DNA from: Chrysogorgia sp. JL179-B06
Lineage: Eukaryota > Cnidaria > Anthozoa > Scleralcyonacea > Chrysogorgiidae
Direction of reading: 5' to 3'
NCBI GenBank assembly: GCA_035772405.1
Contig: JAYKKM010000504.1
Coordinates: forward strand, 3,813,623 to 3,877,622
DNA length: 64,000 bases
Below the pieces are notes generated by a model that searched no databases, was not told the DNA's origin, and saw only the letters and a program-made list of their open reading frames with translations. How positions within the stretch are numbered: position 1 is the stretch's first letter; each line of letters starts with the position of its first letter. A program made the position numbers and the translations under genes. Of the stretch, positions 42,201-47,285 are shown piece after piece.

Positions 42201-43736
42201 CGAGAAATAACGTTTTCATTATCGTATTTTATGCTTCTGGACGCCGCCGTTTTCGAGTTTGTCCGGCGGCTCAAGATTGATGTACAGCGGTGGTTTTCTT
42301 TTCAATTTTGACGTCATTTGAGGTTATCTTTTGTTCCTTGCACTCAAGTGACGTCAATTTGAAAAGAAACCCCCGCTGGACCTCGAGTCTGAGCCGTCGA
42401 GCAAACTCGAAAATTGCGGCGTCCAGAAGCATAAAATATGAGAATGAAAACGTTATTTATCGAGTACAAGAGCAGATACCGTAAAACTATTAACATTTCT
42501 AAACATTATACTTCAAGGCCTTTTATTTAAAAGTAATTTATTTTTGGGTACAGTTCCCCTTTAAATCGTAGGCCTTCGAAAACCCTAGTTGGGTTTTCCG
42601 TTCACCTAAGAGTGATAAACTGAATAGTCGAGCACTTAAAACATGAGCCTCTGGCTCGGATAAACAGACCAACCTTATCCTATGTAATGGACTATATAAT
42701 AAATCATACTTAATAGTTGTCTCCATCAATATAACTACGTCGTGTTTGTAAATAAATCTAACACTTTATTCTAAAGACCAGGAAATATGGTTTCAAACAA
42801 ATATGGCAGCAACCGTCCATCTTGTTTTGTCAAAACAAGATGGACGGTTGTAAGGACCGAAAAAAGTTAAAATCATTTTTACTTTTTATTATCCTGGCTA
42901 CGGGTATTTGATTTTGTTCTGATCCTGATAGTTCCGGTGCCAATTTTCCTGAGTGGAACTGAAATGCGCCATAAATTAATGGCCTATGATCTATTTTTTG
43001 TATCATAGTAATTCGGTCGATGAAAGAACCGTGAGTCCAGTTCAAATATGTGCTAATCCTGTCGGGATGGTTAACGGTGGAGCAGTGAAGGGCCAAGATA
43101 TCACGTGACAGTATACATCAATACCCAGATCACCATCAAACTATTTCACCGATGGCTGCTGACGCCAAGAACGAAGCGCAGAGAAATTATTCGACACGAA
43201 ATAAACATACAGAAATCCAACTATCCCTCAACACCTAAACCGTTCATCCTACCTAGCATGTCACTTCACAAGTAAGCTTCCCGACGCGAGCTACTCTACG
43301 CAACAACAGGAGCACGGAATCACTTCGTTAAAACACGTGGAATCGATGGAATGGGTCGCTTACAGCGGCGCTCTATTCCTTATTAAAGTAAGAGGTATCC
43401 TTTTGTCCAGGTCTGGCAATGCTCGAGATGGTCTTTGCTTGATGGTCTTTTCGTGAGATGGTCTTCAGCCGGTATGAAATACCGTTTTTAAGACTCCTCG
43501 GATTTTAAAACCGTTTTATTCGAGTTGGTTCATGTTGCAGTGAACGACGGAGATTGCGGTTTGTTACAAAGGTTATAGTGGCAACGGTGCACAAACCAGG
43601 CTATCTAATTCATCTGATGGAAGAATGTCTTCTAGCTCCCTTGTCTCCAGCTTGTGGCAGTACCAGCATGCTCCTAGTAGGTGGTGGTAGTTACCAACTT
43701 ATCAGCGCAAACAGAACGGGAAGTTGGAATTATTGA
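15060..43736 (+). CDS. EPC: Enhancer of Polycomb homologue (EPC1/EPC2), 15 exons, 731 aa predicted
   Basis: EPC proteins scaffold the NuA4/TIP60 histone acetyltransferase in the nucleus. The spliced product starts MSKLSFRARQLDANKPLPVF. It keeps the EPcA landmarks AVPQMPTGMEKEEE, HHLQRAISAQQVYG, PEYDLDEEDLEWL, DPYIAFRRRIEKMQTRK and NRKNDELSYERMLKLRRDL (residues 1 to about 270). An acidic PDDDTDEPDGVYAFKRR segment and the GNWPW...RYRYSLTS...IGFARRRMGRGGR block follow at about 355-427. The WRHYRPRSP motif lies near 472, and then comes a long Ser/Thr/Asn-rich tail. All junctions are GT-AG and stay in frame over 2196 nt. Vertebrate EPC1 and EPC2 are about 810-840 aa, so this copy is somewhat shorter at its C-terminus. 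Residues 271-350 and the last exon are not conserved enough to recognise. The gene spans 28.7 kb because its introns are full of repeats. AATAAA follows at 43833-43838. Confidence 0.95.
16410..16617. mobile_element. hAT-type MITE with TTTAAAGT target duplication
   Basis: TTTAAAGT occurs at 16402-16409 and 16618-16625. The right end, inverted, is CAGGGGCAGATCCAGG, a usual hAT terminus; the left end CATAGGAAGATCTAGG is a diverged match. The body is rich in GGGTGCACCCCCC palindromes. It lies in EPC intron 1. Confidence 0.7.
18411..18547. repeat. 54-bp-arm perfect palindrome, 29-bp loop
   Basis: The arm starts CATTAGTTTATTGCATACAG, contains CGTACAGGCGAACCTGCACT, and is exactly inverted at 18494-18547. 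It lies in EPC intron 1, beside (TA)n. Confidence 0.92.
18575..18630. repeat. (TA)n microsatellite
   Basis: This is an interrupted TATATA run between the palindrome and the SINE fragment. Confidence 0.9.
18640..18705 (-). mobile_element. tRNA-derived SINE fragment
   Basis: On the minus strand, box B-like AGGTTCAATTTC, then CCAGGACTCAGAAACATTTT and CTGAGGATTTCAGCTTGA. It is the same family as 50125-50215. Confidence 0.55.
18891..19050 (+). CDS. EPC: EPC exon 2 (residues 52-105)
   Basis: The acceptor is TTATTTTTAG. It encodes EHHLQRAISAQQVYG and ends ...FKIPKQYIHVQ plus one base (phase 1). The donor GTTGGA is weak at +4 to +6, but the frame and family alignment fix it. Confidence 0.92.
20058..20283 (+). 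mobile_element. TTAA MITE family G, copy 1
   Basis: It has TTAA ends (20058-20061, 20280-20283) and termini TTAACCCTTTAA and AAAAGGTTAA. It shares about 200 bp with copy 2 at 41270-41473. It lies in EPC intron 2. Confidence 0.8.
20415..20497 (+). CDS. EPC: EPC exon 3 (to residue 132)
   Basis: It encodes ALGFEDEIPEYDLDEEDLEW and ...LASINKDK, the acidic PEYDLD motif of the EPcA domain. The acceptor is TTATTTAG and the donor GTAAGT. A longer plus-strand frame starting at 20306 is intronic read-in. Confidence 0.93.
21586..21651 (+). CDS. EPC: EPC exon 4 (residues 133-154)
   Basis: This 66-nt exon encodes EKLPGLHFEKLIDKLEKGSG-TE, matching the FEEMIDRLEKGSG segment of vertebrate EPC. It is flanked by TTAG and GTATTC. 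Confidence 0.92.
21780..22890 (-). mobile_element. RTE-like non-LTR retrotransposon fragment (reverse transcriptase, C-terminal part)
   Basis: Minus-strand translation gives, in order: FDRVPREVVWWAMQKLDVEE, a GSVL-type palm block near 22700, LLHADDL with the catalytic ADD (about 22589-22603), a Cys-rich knuckle (CGVCKKGVSVNSI...CTKCNCWIH), NKFYYLGDIISAGGGAE with ...FRELLPMLTS, and a degenerate WEQV-type tail. Stops and frame shifts break it into several frames, so it is a dead, 5'-truncated copy. It sits inside EPC intron 4, opposite to transcription. Confidence 0.82.
23135..23332 (+). CDS. EPC: EPC exon 5 (residues 155-220)
   Basis: It encodes VLSFAAARAMMKDEEFLEPV, YNYWVKKNN... and ends DPYIAFRRRIEKMQTRK, among the most conserved EPC blocks. 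The acceptor is CTACTGCAG and the donor GTACAG, phase 0. Confidence 0.95.
23333..24325 (+). other. EPC intron 5
   Basis: This is a 1-kb intron. The stretch 23390-23800 is less AT-rich with several CpGs. I could not assign it to a repeat family and see no exon or gene in it. Confidence 0.5.
24326..24393 (+). CDS. EPC: EPC exon 6 (to residue 242)
   Basis: It encodes NRKNDELSYERMLKLRRDL and then NTA, near-identical to vertebrate EPC. It ends after two bases of a Cys codon (phase 2) at donor GTAGGA. Confidence 0.94.
24518..26504 (+). mobile_element. Foldback MITE family B, split by a TTAA-target element
   Basis: The left arm is 24518-24628 (AAAGTGCCTATCTCACG...) and the right arm 26284-26504 (...GGGCACTTT). 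They are inverted copies of each other and match the intact family copy at 38548-38884. The middle (24629-26283) is a separate insertion. Deleting it while keeping one TTAA restores the family B sequence, so the insertion was precise. Confidence 0.85.
24629..26283. mobile_element. TTAA-flanked DNA transposon, non-autonomous (piggyBac/Kolobok-like target)
   Basis: TTAA occurs at both ends (24629-24632 and 26280-26283). The termini are inverted: GGGGGGAGTACACCTAAA at the left and TTTAGGTTAACTCCCCCC at the right. The element is inserted in MITE family B inside EPC intron 6. The interior (about 1.65 kb) has only short open frames, none recognisable as a transposase. An internal inverted pair around GAGCATAGAACTTTTTG (24922) and AAAAAGTTCTATGCTC (25046) adds secondary structure. 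Confidence 0.75.
27091..27255 (-). mobile_element. tRNA-derived SINE module enclosed in an inverted repeat
   Basis: The left arm (27091-27121) and right arm (27223-27255) are inverted copies ending in TGTTTGYTACTCAAG. Between them, on the minus strand, lies a tRNA-like sequence with box A-like TCTGGTAGAGCG and box B-like GGTTAGATTCCC, then a tail TCTGGGGCTCAGAAACATT shared with other SINE pieces (18640-18705 and 50130-50215). Stem pairing is poor, so it is a SINE or pseudogene and not a tRNA gene. Confidence 0.6.
27377..27457 (+). CDS. EPC: EPC exon 7 (residues 243-270)
   Basis: It completes a Cys codon and encodes TILDMVKRREQSKKEAL followed by KITVDVFDYR, matching the EPC TILEMIKRREKSKREL block. 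The acceptor is TTCTTCATAG and the donor GTAAAT, phase 2. Confidence 0.94.
27480..27977. repeat. 17-19-bp minisatellite (CCCCTTTTCACTCTCTGG type)
   Basis: About 28 tandem units of CCCCTTTTCACTCTCTGG and variants (CATTCGCTGG at the left end, CCGCTTTTCACTCTCTGG to the right). The array begins about 22 bp after the EPC exon 7 donor and fills most of intron 7. Because many units are 18 bp, repetitive open frames appear on both strands. These are not taken as genes. Confidence 0.9.
27983..28062 (+). repeat. Dispersed repeat with GACGAAGGACTTTCGCTCG motif
   Basis: The motif, followed by ACGTTAGACC and TTACACCAACCTTTTAGAGT, recurs in diverged form at 48700-48785 and inverted at 48130-48195. It is therefore a dispersed repeat and not part of a gene. 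Confidence 0.5.
28182..28338 (+). CDS. EPC: EPC exon 8 (to residue 322)
   Basis: It encodes RYKAGDFTGQLLTQCLELLR and continues to ...DTHDKDER, phase 0 at donor GTAAGA. Similarity to other EPC proteins is weak after the first residues. The exon is supported by phase continuity and consensus splice sites. Confidence 0.82.
28446..29914 (+). mobile_element. Foldback MITE family H, interrupted copy
   Basis: The left terminus is TTAAAGGACATTGGCAACAC (28446) and the right terminus GTTGCCAATGTCCTTTAA (to 29914). The arms 28446-28610 and 28765-28905 are inverted and each carries CTGACGTCAG. The right arm is interrupted by about 1 kb (28906-29889) that itself contains inverted pairs (ATATGGCT near 28930 with AGCCATAT near 29300, and 29303-29345 with 29578-29625). 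The sequence matches the centre of the palindrome at 34683-36078. Confidence 0.75.
30043..30603 (+). mobile_element. Foldback element with inverted CTACGTCAGTTTCAGTC arms
   Basis: The left arm is 30043-30107 (GGACATGGAGG...CAGTTTCAGTCCCC) and the right arm 30534-30603 is its inverse. The 430 bp between them show no coding sequence. It lies in EPC intron 8. Confidence 0.6.
31104..31150 (+). CDS. EPC: EPC exon 9 (47 nt)
   Basis: It encodes GEDGKYRRADILAEL plus two bases. The acceptor CTTCCTTAG and the donor GTAAGT are both good. The residues lie in a poorly conserved linker, so support comes from splice sites and phase. Confidence 0.75.
31218..31708 (+). mobile_element. Foldback MITE family E, copy 1 (right end lost)
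   Basis: The arms TACTTTTAAATAAAATTCCT...GGTATCTGCTCTTGTGCTCG at the left and the inverse at 31650-31708 match copy 2 (42100-42564). It contains two TGACGTCA sites. A LINE 3' tail (31577-31647) is inserted in the right arm. Confidence 0.75.
31577..31647 (-). mobile_element. LINE 3'-end fragment with (CATT)n tail
   Basis: Read on the minus strand it ends GAAAATAAAGGTTTCATTCA, an AATAAA followed by a short tetranucleotide tail. This is like the LINE 3' end at 6240-6271. It interrupts MITE family E. Confidence 0.45.
31755..32925. repeat. 21-bp satellite array with palindromic spacers
   Basis: Roughly 39 copies of a 21-bp unit (TTGCCCTAACGAGCAAATAC plus A) lie in three blocks: about 31800-32324, 32371-32513 and 32558-32720. 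A palindromic module, CGTACGTATTCCATATATGG with AAGGTTGAAGGTTCCATATA, sits at 31755-31800, 32325-32370 and 32514-32557. An inverted relative closes the array at 32886-32925. The G/A variation at one position alternates along the array. Long open frames on the minus strand (YLLVRAM repeats) are a by-product of the 21-bp period. It fills much of EPC intron 9. Confidence 0.92.
32755..32850. repeat. C15 homopolymer with telomere-like CCCTAACCC blocks
   Basis: CAACAAAGATCCTAACCC, then a run of 15 C, then ACGAGTTTTCTAACCCTAAC and CCCCCGCCTAGCGAG. The same module occurs at 63274-63352 and partly at 56115-56150, so this is a dispersed repeat and not a telomere. Confidence 0.6.
33086..33327 (+). mobile_element. 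Foldback MITE family F (242 bp)
   Basis: TTAA is present at both ends (33086-33089, 33324-33327). The arms are inverted: TACTGATATAGAATCTACAT...GAATAGTTGAATG at the left and CATTCAACTATTCACTTAAT...ATCAGTAATATC at the right. It lies in EPC intron 9. Confidence 0.75.
33465..33513 (+). CDS. EPC: EPC exon 10 (49 nt)
   Basis: It completes a Lys codon and encodes RKQRLTPPNIGSPYNQ. The acceptor is TACGTTTTAG and the donor GTAAAC, phase 0. It is linker sequence of low conservation. Confidence 0.75.
33782..33871 (+). CDS. EPC: EPC exon 11 (residues 355-384)
   Basis: It encodes PDLPSEPDDDTDEPDGVYAF and KRRNGCRYLA, matching the vertebrate EDNDPDGPFAFRRKAGCQYYA segment. The acceptor is TTTATTTAG and the donor GTAAGT. 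Confidence 0.93.
33890..33965 (-). mobile_element. LINE/SINE 3'-tail fragment
   Basis: TTATTATTAATA followed by ATATAGCGCACATTCCTTAT and AAATGTGCTTTACAATG is the inverse of an L2/CR1-type 3' end (compare 59320-59384 and 44008-44065). It begins just after the exon 11 donor. Confidence 0.4.
34683..36078. repeat. 1.4-kb palindrome (nested foldback elements) in EPC intron 11
   Basis: The left arm, about 34683-35355, and the right arm, about 35480-36078, are inverted copies over some 600 bp, with only about 110 bp unpaired at the centre. The outer part holds ACGAATACGAGTTGGTACC and its inverse. The inner part is a family H MITE (35158-35660, AAAGGACATTAGC...GCCAATGTCCTTT), centred exactly. Open frames on both arms (34886-35161, 35761-36030) mirror one another and are not taken as genes. 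A further outer inverted pair (34497-34577 and 36386-36486) suggests an older element around it. Confidence 0.85.
36085..36330 (+). mobile_element. Jockey-like LINE, C-terminal reverse-transcriptase fragment
   Basis: The frame reads LGWKTLQCRRDEQLLSLVDK, then YDLRSNNKKLSLPKP and KKSFSYRGAMIWNSVN. This is the post-RT segment typical of Jockey/I-type elements. It is about 75 codons long, truncated at both ends, and inserted beside the palindrome in EPC intron 11. Confidence 0.75.
36668..36795 (+). CDS. EPC: EPC exon 12 (residues 385-427)
   Basis: It encodes PRLDGNWPWETAGHPRYRYS, LTSISRPSRL and IGFARRRMGRGGR, the highly conserved EPC block (vertebrate RYRYCLTTLT...IGFARRRVGRGGR). The acceptor is GATTTTTTAG and the donor GTTTGC, phase 2. 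Confidence 0.96.
37085..37219 (+). CDS. EPC: EPC exon 13 (to residue 472)
   Basis: It completes an Arg codon and encodes MLIDRASSSLDNRLEELGSF and ...KDEFKPSW, corresponding to vertebrate VLLDRAHSDYD onward. The acceptor is TTTTATTCTAG and the donor GTAAGT inside the Trp codon. Confidence 0.92.
37563..38120 (+). mobile_element. Foldback MITE family A, copy 1
   Basis: It is TTAA-bounded with inverted termini (TTAAAGGGTATTCCAGTCAG and ...CTGCAGTATCCCTTTAA). The arms share GAAAGATCTTACTGA and TTTATTTCCAAAGTTTCAGC. It contains two TGACGTCA sites. It lies in EPC intron 13. Confidence 0.82.
38548..38884 (+). mobile_element. Foldback MITE family B, intact copy
   Basis: This 337-bp near-complete hairpin runs from AAAGTGCCTATCTCACG to the inverse ending GTGATAGTCACTTT. 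The arms share GCCGAAAATTTCATCTTCAT. The short open frames on both strands here are consequences of the inverted repeat. Confidence 0.85.
39007..39591 (+). CDS. EPC: EPC exon 14 (to residue 667)
   Basis: It completes the Trp codon and encodes RHYRPRSPRPVPSIDEAFEI, the EPC WRHFRPRTP motif. A 170-residue Ser/Thr/Asn-rich tail follows, ending ...QQPASLSRR. The 585-nt exon ends at a perfect AGGTGAGT donor. Read without splicing, the same bases give AGA AGG TGA, so the frame stops at 39593-39595. The exon could therefore also serve as a last exon in an unspliced isoform. Confidence 0.93.
39615..40197 (+). mobile_element. Foldback MITE family A, copy 2, flanked by a 40-bp direct repeat
   Basis: The element proper runs 39651-40161 with inverted termini TTAAAGGGACACTCCGGCCC and GGGCCGGAGTGTCCCTTTAA, and contains two TGACGTCA sites. 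An identical 40-bp sequence starting TTAAGGGACACTATACACGC lies directly on each side (39615-39654 and 40158-40197). It lies in EPC intron 14. Confidence 0.85.
40198..40540 (+). mobile_element. Foldback element fragment downstream of family A copy 2
   Basis: ATTATGGGATATAGAAAGTC with AGTAAAACTCGCG at 40256-40290 is inverted at about 40498-40532. The sequence just before it, GTGTTGCTTAAATGAAAGTT, also occurs at 34420, marking a dispersed family. The right terminus was not found. Confidence 0.5.
40810..40865 (+). mobile_element. Possible tRNA-derived SINE fragment (box B only)
   Basis: TCGCGGGTTCAATTCCATCC resembles a pol III box B plus T-arm context. No matching box A was found upstream. Confidence 0.3.
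41270..41473 (+). mobile_element. TTAA MITE family G, copy 2
   Basis: It is bounded by TTAA with termini TTAACCCTTAA and AAAGGGTTAA. The body matches copy 1 at 20058-20283 (shared CTAGTTGGAAGAAGTTGTTT and AAAACATGTCAGTT). Confidence 0.8.
41472..41653 (+). mobile_element. Foldback MITE with GATTAATC termini
   Basis: AAGGTGCGTTTACACACTGC plus GATTAATC at the left pairs with GATTAATCAGTGTATAAACG plus TACCTT at the right. The inner arms share TTATGGTTTAGATGCATGGT. It abuts family G copy 2 with a shared TTAA. Confidence 0.8.
41710..42020 (+). mobile_element. TTAA element with short TTAAGGTGG termini
   Basis: TTAAGGTGG opens the element (41710) and CCACCTTAA closes it (42020). An inverted partial relative lies at 42930-42965 (GGTGCCAATTTTCCTGAGTG). 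Confidence 0.55.
42100..42564 (+). mobile_element. Foldback MITE family E, copy 2
   Basis: The inverted termini are AAAGGGGAACTGTACCC and GGGTACAGTTCCCCTTTAA, with arms of about 120 bp. It contains TGACGTCA at 42309 and 42349. It lies in EPC intron 14. Confidence 0.85.
42810..42850. repeat. Perfect 20-bp-arm hairpin
   Basis: CAACCGTCCATCTTGTTTTG, one spacer base, then its exact inverse. This is a potential cruciform in EPC intron 14. Confidence 0.9.
43541..43736 (+). CDS. EPC: EPC exon 15, tentative terminal exon
   Basis: The acceptor GTTCATGTTGCAG, with a pyrimidine-rich tract, ends at 43540. In the phase set by exon 14 the frame stays open for 64 full codons, ends ...RTGSWNY and stops at TGA 43734-43736. 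AATAAA follows 95 bases later (43833-43838). Joining it makes the whole CDS a multiple of three. The residues are not recognisably conserved, so the call rests on splice signals, phase and the polyadenylation signal. A different last exon is possible. Confidence 0.5.
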
Positions 43737-43832
43737 TCCATCAGGCATTTTTAGTCCTAAAAGTAACCTAAAGTGCCTACGCAAAGAAATAATTGTTTCT
43801 CCATATTCTTCTTTTCAATATATGTAAGGAAA

Positions 43833-43838
43833 AATAAA
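43833..43838 (+). terminator. Polyadenylation signal AATAAA, probable EPC 3' end
   Basis: This is a canonical AATAAA downstream of the tentative last exon. AATAAA is common in AT-rich DNA, so the support is contextual. Confidence 0.4.
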
Positions 43839-44007
43839 ATGAAGAATCCAGTTTCGACTTGCCGTTGCCTAGATACGAGCATTTGAAATTTGAGGTTGAT
43901 GACGGCATTAGTCGTGCGTGAAATCAATTTTCGTCTATACTTCAAGAAGTGTCTCTTGGACAATGTCGTACTTAACAGTAATATTATAATTCTGGTGACC
44001 ATCTTAA

Positions 44008-44160
44008 TAATAATAATAATATTTAATATTTCTATAGCGCCGCTTCTACAAGTGCCCAGTGGCGCTTTACAATTGCATAAAAATAGACTTATCATGCTTT
44101 ACAAGAAAATAGCAAAAAATACAAATTTTTATAATGAAAACTGTGGTGAGAAATTATAAC
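44008..44160 (-). mobile_element. LINE 3'-end fragment with (TAA)n tail
   Basis: AATAATAATAATAATATTTA with TTTCTATAGCGCCGCTTCTA is the inverse of the L2/CR1-type 3' end at 59320-59384 (GCGCTATAGAAATAAATTAT). It carries 3' UTR only. Confidence 0.5.
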
Positions 44161-44653
44161 TAACCTATCTTTTAAAAAGAATCTGTATAATTATATCATA
44201 AAAGTATTTAACAATTTACAAGAAAGTTTCATATGCTTTGCGAAACAAGTGCGTCTTTAACATGGATTTAAAAGAGTCAAGGTATCACATTGCCAGTCAA
44301 GTTTCGTTATTGTCCAAGTGACACTTCCTGAAATATTAGTTCAGTTACACAGCTAATGACGTCATCAAGTTCAAATTTCAAATTCTCCTATCTTGACAAC
44401 GACAAGTGATAATTAGAAAATTCAAATGGATTCTTCATTTCACCTAATATACATTCGCAAGAAGAAGAATATGGCAAAATCGATTTTTTCGTTTGTCGAA
44501 TTTTCCTGGTAACCATGAACAATGACAACGGAAAGATTTCTATTTGGAACTAAAGATTATAATTCATTCTATTTATTTTGGATTGATAATTCTATTTTGT
44601 ATTCGAGCCGTCGGGTCAGTCCCGTTGTGTTTGCGCGTAAGGTCCCTATTGAA

Positions 44654-45180
44654 GGTAATAACGAGGTGGAATATGAAAATGAATCAACATCATTCACCTA
44701 CACTATTGAGTCGACGGAAAATTGTTGACTTGCGCGCAATTTTAACTCGCCCCTTTGGGATTCTCTATGCTGTACCAGTCGAGCTACCAGGAACAGTATG
44801 TTGATTTTACCCATTTAAGTGCGATTTGCTGCGATTTTTCTGACCCTCACGTATACGATATAGTGAATGACTCATTAAAGTATTCTGAGATCTGCATAAA
44901 TGGTTTAATACATTTGTAAGACAATCCATTCGATCGCATGTGTTAAAAAGAGAAAAATCGTAGCATAAATCACCTGTGTAAACGGACCTTGAAGTTGTCG
45001 CGAAAATATTTCGTGCACTTAAATGGATAAACTTAGCACACTGTTCCCAGTTAGCTCAACTGGTAGAGCAGCGGACAGAAATCCCGAAGATGCCAGTTCA
45101 AATCCTACTCGAGTCAACAATTTTCCGTCGACTTAATAATGTAGGTTAATGATGTCGATTAATTTTCATATTACCCTGTT
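44654..45180 (+). mobile_element. Foldback element enclosing a tRNA-like module
   Basis: The left arm 44654-44730 (GTCGACGGAAAATTGTTGAC at its inner end) is inverted at 45110-45180. Inside, on the plus strand at 45050-45115, is a tRNA-like sequence with box A TTAGCTCAACTGGTAGAGC and box B AGTTCAAATCC. A second inner inverted pair (CCATTTAAGTGCGATTTG near 44810) flanks it. The T-stem does not pair, so this is a tRNA-derived module and not a tRNA gene. Confidence 0.6.
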
Positions 45181-45700
45181 AATTTTCTGAAATAGAGATG
45201 GAATATACTTCTTGTAATGTGGTAAGTGTCGTGTTTCTTCACCAGCGAAACATCAGACGGAAGCGGTTGTATTTTTTATAGAAAAACAGAAGGCTTATGC
45301 GTAAAAGTCCGAAAAAAGAACCTGTTCGCTCTGCATGAAAGTTGCAGCGATACAGGCGTATTTAATAGCTCCCATTTTCGCCACTGCTTGAAATGCTTGT
45401 TGAAAAAGACGACTAGCTTTAATTTATGATTAAAATTAATCCGTTGTATATTTCCTATTTATATTTGGTAGCTAAAGGCTTAAAAGCTAGAAATGAAGGA
45501 ATCTTTAACCATACCTACACTGGTGTCAAAATTCTGAATATCTTCACAAAGTATCCACTAATCCCCAGAATTCAACTCTAAGCTAGTCGCTTTTTTAACA
45601 GCTTTATATGTGCGGCATATAGTTTTAAGAATGCAGGTATTCACTTAGGGAGGTAATTTGTTAAATCAATTTGAGCTAAACTAAATTGTTTTTGTATTAG

Positions 45701-45820
45701 GCCTAGGTCAAACGTTGTACTTCACATGTTGTGCCGAACTCAATGCAAATGAGCTTAAACAAAAGACTACTTCATTTGCATCGAGTTCGACACATGTGAA
45801 GTTCGACGTTTGACCTGGGC
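45701..45820 (+). mobile_element. 120-bp hairpin MITE
   Basis: GCCTAGGTCAAACGTTGTAC...GCAAATGA at the left pairs with TCATTTGCATCGAGTTCGAC...ACGTTTGACCTGGGC at the right. The unpaired loop is about 15 bp. Confidence 0.8.
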
Positions 45821-46017
45821 TTACTTACCCGATCAAATGGATATTTATTAAATCTCTTCCAATGTTGGAGAAGATAACGCGTATGATGAAGTTATAAGCA
45901 ATTGTATACACTTGTGGAAGCCGCCATATTGCATGTTCGTCCCTGCACCTTAGTTAATATAACTGGAACGCTGACTGCTAAGCAAATAGAGTTATCCTCA
46001 AAATATGTTCTCTTTTA

Positions 46018-46960
46018 GTGAGTTCATCATATCGAAATGTTCACCATATTCAAATGAGGTATAACAAAGCTTTAACAAATAAATATTTACCGAGATATCA
46101 TACTTTGAAGATGTCAAAAATCAGTGTGACCGGGAGTACGAATGGGGTACTGGGTACGAATGATGTCAAGTAAGGAATACGGGAAGTTGAAATTGTTCAT
46201 TCAAAGTAAATAATATATAAATGTGGCTGTCTGTTGTTTTCCAATAAAACAAGCTTGTTGAAAAACAAGAGACTTTTCAAGAAACTTTTCATGAAACGTT
46301 TCATGTTCCTTACTTGACGTCACGAAGCCCTTTTCGGATCCAGACTGTAGTATTCCAGTCATGACCTTAAACTACTGATTTTTGTCATCTTCAAAGCACG
46401 AGATATCTGGAAATATTTATCTGTTAAAGTGCCAATGAATCGAAAATTAAGTCTGTCTTATTTGAAAGAACTCTTAAAACAATGAGGAATAGCAATTTAC
46501 AGGTCTTCCATATTTAACTTACTTCTTGAGATATTTAGACTTAGGTGATATTCAAATGAGATAATCTATGATATAACAAGTTGTACACAACATTGGAAAA
46601 TCCTGTATATCTTAAAGATTATTGAACGAAATCACTTGAAGCTTGTCTTTAATGTTTTGTTTCATGAGCTGTAGCAATTACAAAGTTTTGAGTGACTTCT
46701 TTTAATAATATTGGAAAGATATACATGATTTTCTAATGTTGTGTACAACTTGCTACGTCATAGATCAGCTCATTTGAATATCACATAAGTCTAAATATCT
46801 CAAGAACTGAGTGAAATTGGAAGAGCTGTAAGTTGTTATTCATCATTGTTTTAAGAGTTTTTTCAAATAAGATAAACTTAATTTTCGATTCATTTGCACT
46901 TTAAAGTTTTGTTATACCTCATTTGAACCTCTCGATATGCTGGATTCATTATTGAGCTTA
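46018..46960 (+). mobile_element. Foldback MITE family D with family C inserted in its right arm
   Basis: The left arm, about 46025-46130, is inverted at 46365-46423 plus 46905-46960. The right arm is split by an element at 46424-46904. Removing that element and one TTAA restores the arm, so the target site was TTAA. The interior carries TGACGTCA at 46314. Confidence 0.8.
46424..46904 (+). mobile_element. Foldback MITE family C
   Basis: TTAA at both ends, termini TTAAAGTGCCAATGAATCG and CGATTCATTTGCACTTTAA, and arms of about 220 bp. It is cleanly inserted in family D. Confidence 0.85.
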
Positions 46961-47285
46961 GTTGCACGTTTTTAGTGCAGCTACATCACGGTAGCTGCCG
47001 TCCATATTCTTTCCTTCAAAATACTCGGCTATTGATTCATTTTCTGTGTTTTTAATTTCCTTTCAAATACGGAGAGAACAGAACTACAGTTTAACAGGAA
47101 TATACAAAATGGCGGCCCCGCATGTATACAACTTCTTGCATCTTTATGGCTGATTACATGAGGCTGCCGGGCTGGCTTGTTTCGTTAAGATTATTTCATG
47201 ACTTCAAATACAAACTAAAACGAATTTAAGAAACGGTATTAGCTTAGTTAGTCTCATATATTCAGCCGACTCATATATTCTGCCA

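Noticed and set aside
45050..45120. Functional tRNA gene
   Set aside because: Box A and box B are good but the T-stem and acceptor stem do not pair. Treated as a tRNA-derived module.
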